Of a stretch of 5,282 nucleotides of DNA, positions 3,877 through 5,282 are shown piece after piece. Both the position numbers and the translations under genes were made by a program. Source of the stretch: Dehalococcoidia bacterium UBA2158 (GTDB taxonomy: Bacteria > Chloroflexota > Dehalococcoidia > Lucifugimonadales > UBA3495); the NCBI GenBank assembly GCA_002328185.1, contig DCWQ01000071.1, positions 1,192 to 6,473 of the forward strand. The letters run 5' to 3'. Below the pieces are notes generated by a model that searched no databases, was not told where the DNA came from, and was given only the letters and a program-made list of their open reading frames with translations. Within the stretch, counting starts at the first letter, position 1, and each line of letters begins with the position of its first letter.

Positions 3877-5282
3877 ATGAAATACGACGTTATCGTTATT
3901 GGTGCAGGTTCTGCTGGTGGAACCGTGGCAGCGAGGCTATCCGAAAACCCAAACTTCTCGGTCTTGGTATTGGAAGCCGGACCCGATTATCCGGACTTTG
4001 ACAGTTACCCAGACGACCTAAAGTTCGGCTATGCGCCGACCGCCTCTGAGATGGGGGCTCCGCACAACTGGTCATTCACTGGGACTGCCACACCAAACCA
4101 GCCCCCAATAGCTGTCCCACGCGGTAAAGTCGTTGGCGGATCTAGCGCTATAAACGGTCAAGTGTTTCTTCGTGGCGTCCCAGAGGACTACGACAATTGG
4201 GCTTCGTGGGGCAACGATGAATGGAGCTTCGTAAACGTTCTTCCATTCTTCCGAAAATTGGAAACAGACACCGACATTAACGACGATTTCCACGGAAATG
4301 AAGGTCCTATCCCGGTACGTCGTCACAAGCGTGAGACTTGGTTGCCTGCTCAAAACGCATTCCACGAGGCTTGTATCGCTGCTGGCTATCCAGAGACATA
4401 CGACCACAACAATCCTGATGCTTGGGGTGTTGGTCCGTTTCCCATGAACAATCCCAACGGTATTCGAATGAGCACATCGCTGTCCTACATAGATCCAAAT
4501 CGGTACCGGCTCAACCTGACAATCCGCGGCAATGTGCTGGTACGTCGCCTCCTGTTTGATGGTAATCGCGCTGTAGGTGTTGAAGCGGAAAGCGGTGGTG
4601 AGATATTCAACATTGAAGCGGATCAAATCGTTCTCTCGGCGGGAGCAATTGCCTCGCCGCATATTCTAATGTTGTCTGGTGTCGGACCTGCGGAGCACCT
4701 GACGGCCAATGGTATCGAGGTCGTGAAAAACATACCTGGAGTTGGTCAAAATCTGCGTGATCACCCGTTAGTCGCCGTCCGTGCCAAGACAAAGGAAGAT
4801 TTCCCGTTGGATCCCAATGCGCCCCGGATGCAAACGTTGCTCAGATACACGGCGACAGGTTCGAAAGACCGAAACGACATTCAGATATTTCCGTCGTCTT
4901 TCTCCACTCCCTTGGGGGGCGATCCATTCGCCGAGGAAGGGATCCGCTTGACCTGTATGTTGGAGTTGGCCGAGGGGTCAGGTGAAATCACATTAACCAC
5001 GACTGACCCCACGGTACAACCGAACATCAATTGCCGATATTTAGAACACCCTAGGGACCGTGATCGACTTCGCGAAGCCGTACAAATCGCCATCGGCATC
5101 CTGAAGCACCAATCTTTTGAAAACATCGTAGAAAGTCTGATTGAACCAACCGAGAAAGACTTGGAGTCCGAAGACGCCCTTGATGAATGGATGCTGAGCC
5201 AGGTTTGGATCGGGCAGCACCTTTCCGGAACATGTAAAATGGGTCCAGAGAACGACCAGATGGCGGTTGTGGACCAACGCGG
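3877..5282 (+). CDS. GMC-family FAD-dependent oxidoreductase (choline dehydrogenase-like), partial at the 3' end
   Basis: The 468 complete codons run without a stop to the window edge. The FAD-binding Rossmann motif GAGSAGG is at residues 9-15, with the ribose-binding Glu33 in LVLEAGPDY. The first GMC signature, PRGKVVGGSSAINGQ, spans 81-95. The second, GAIASPHILMLSGVG, spans 256-270, and VGQNLRDHP is at 289-297. The C-terminal domain contains the active-site block WIGQHLSGTCKMGP, in which His448 is the likely catalytic base. The last 40-60 residues, including the second active-site His/Asn and the final FAD contacts, lie beyond the window. GMC enzymes oxidise alcohols (choline, glucose, aliphatic or aryl alcohols, sugars) to carbonyls; the substrate cannot be read here. 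I see no signal peptide, so it is probably cytoplasmic. It has its own promoter and Shine-Dalgarno and is probably not co-transcribed with the TPR gene. Confidence 0.93.
   Translation, partial: MKYDVIVIGAGSAGGTVAARLSENPNFSVLVLEAGPDYPDFDSYPDDLKFGYAPTASEMGAPHNWSFTGTATPNQPPIAVPRGKVVGGSSAINGQVFLRGVPEDYDNWASWGNDEWSFVNVLPFFRKLETDTDINDDFHGNEGPIPVRRHKRETWLPAQNAFHEACIAAGYPETYDHNNPDAWGVGPFPMNNPNGIRMSTSLSYIDPNRYRLNLTIRGNVLVRRLLFDGNRAVGVEAESGGEIFNIEADQIVLSAGAIASPHILMLSGVGPAEHLTANGIEVVKNIPGVGQNLRDHPLVAVRAKTKEDFPLDPNAPRMQTLLRYTATGSKDRNDIQIFPSSFSTPLGGDPFAEEGIRLTCMLELAEGSGEITLTTTDPTVQPNINCRYLEHPRDRDRLREAVQIAIGILKHQSFENIVESLIEPTEKDLESEDALDEWMLSQVWIGQHLSGTCKMGPENDQMAVVDQR

Noticed and set aside
4072..4662. 196-codon open frame on the minus strand inside the GMC gene
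   Set aside because: It lies antisense to a region with GMC signature motifs in the + frame. The translation resembles no family I know, and it has no good start context.
1..5282. CRISPR array, insertion sequence or integrase
   Set aside because: No regularly spaced repeat-spacer units, no transposase- or recombinase-like translation and no IS-type terminal inverted repeats were found on either strand.

Overview
The window reads as a piece of a bacterial chromosome of moderate GC, a little over 50% in the lines I counted by hand. It carries three clear protein genes on the + strand: a DHA3/EntS-type major facilitator exporter (534-1760), a large tetratricopeptide-repeat protein (2020-3687) and the N-terminal nine-tenths of a GMC-family flavin oxidoreductase (3877 to the window edge). 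A 38-codon ORF (421-537) overlaps the start of the exporter. An open frame at 1-72 may be the last 23 codons of a gene that begins upstream. The gene mix and the N-terminus of the small ORF remind me of Chloroflexota such as Dehalococcoidia/SAR202, but that is a weak inference from family resemblance and the taxon is not proven.

The most striking feature is a tRNA-Sec (selC)-like locus in two pieces. A proximal piece (about 210-288) has an anticodon arm with the selenocysteine anticodon TCA, a long variable arm and a T-loop. A 28-bp segment of it (variable arm through T-loop, 261-288) recurs perfectly at 1761-1788, exactly 1500 bp away. There it continues into a better acceptor end with CCA and a strong intrinsic terminator (1825-1860). 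The small ORF and the exporter lie between the copies, and the exporter stop codon abuts the second copy. The distal 3' half pairs with the proximal 5' half better than the proximal copy's own 3' end does. The layout therefore looks like a tRNA-Sec gene interrupted by a 1.5-kb insertion, with the 28 bp as the crossover core. No integrase or transposase is visible in the window.

A second, unrelated repeat of about 35 bp, a GC-rich hairpin, occurs at 1865-1899 and 3686-3721 and brackets the TPR gene. The TPR stop codon overlaps the second copy. So two neighbouring genes each end flush against one member of a direct-repeat pair, which looks like cassette-style insertion or exchange at this locus.

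The GMC gene follows 189 bp after the TPR gene with its own plausible sigma70-type promoter (3773-3801) and ribosome binding site, so it is probably a separate transcription unit. The sequence shows no biochemical link between exporter, TPR protein and oxidoreductase. Their adjacency may reflect the accessory nature of the site rather than a common pathway.
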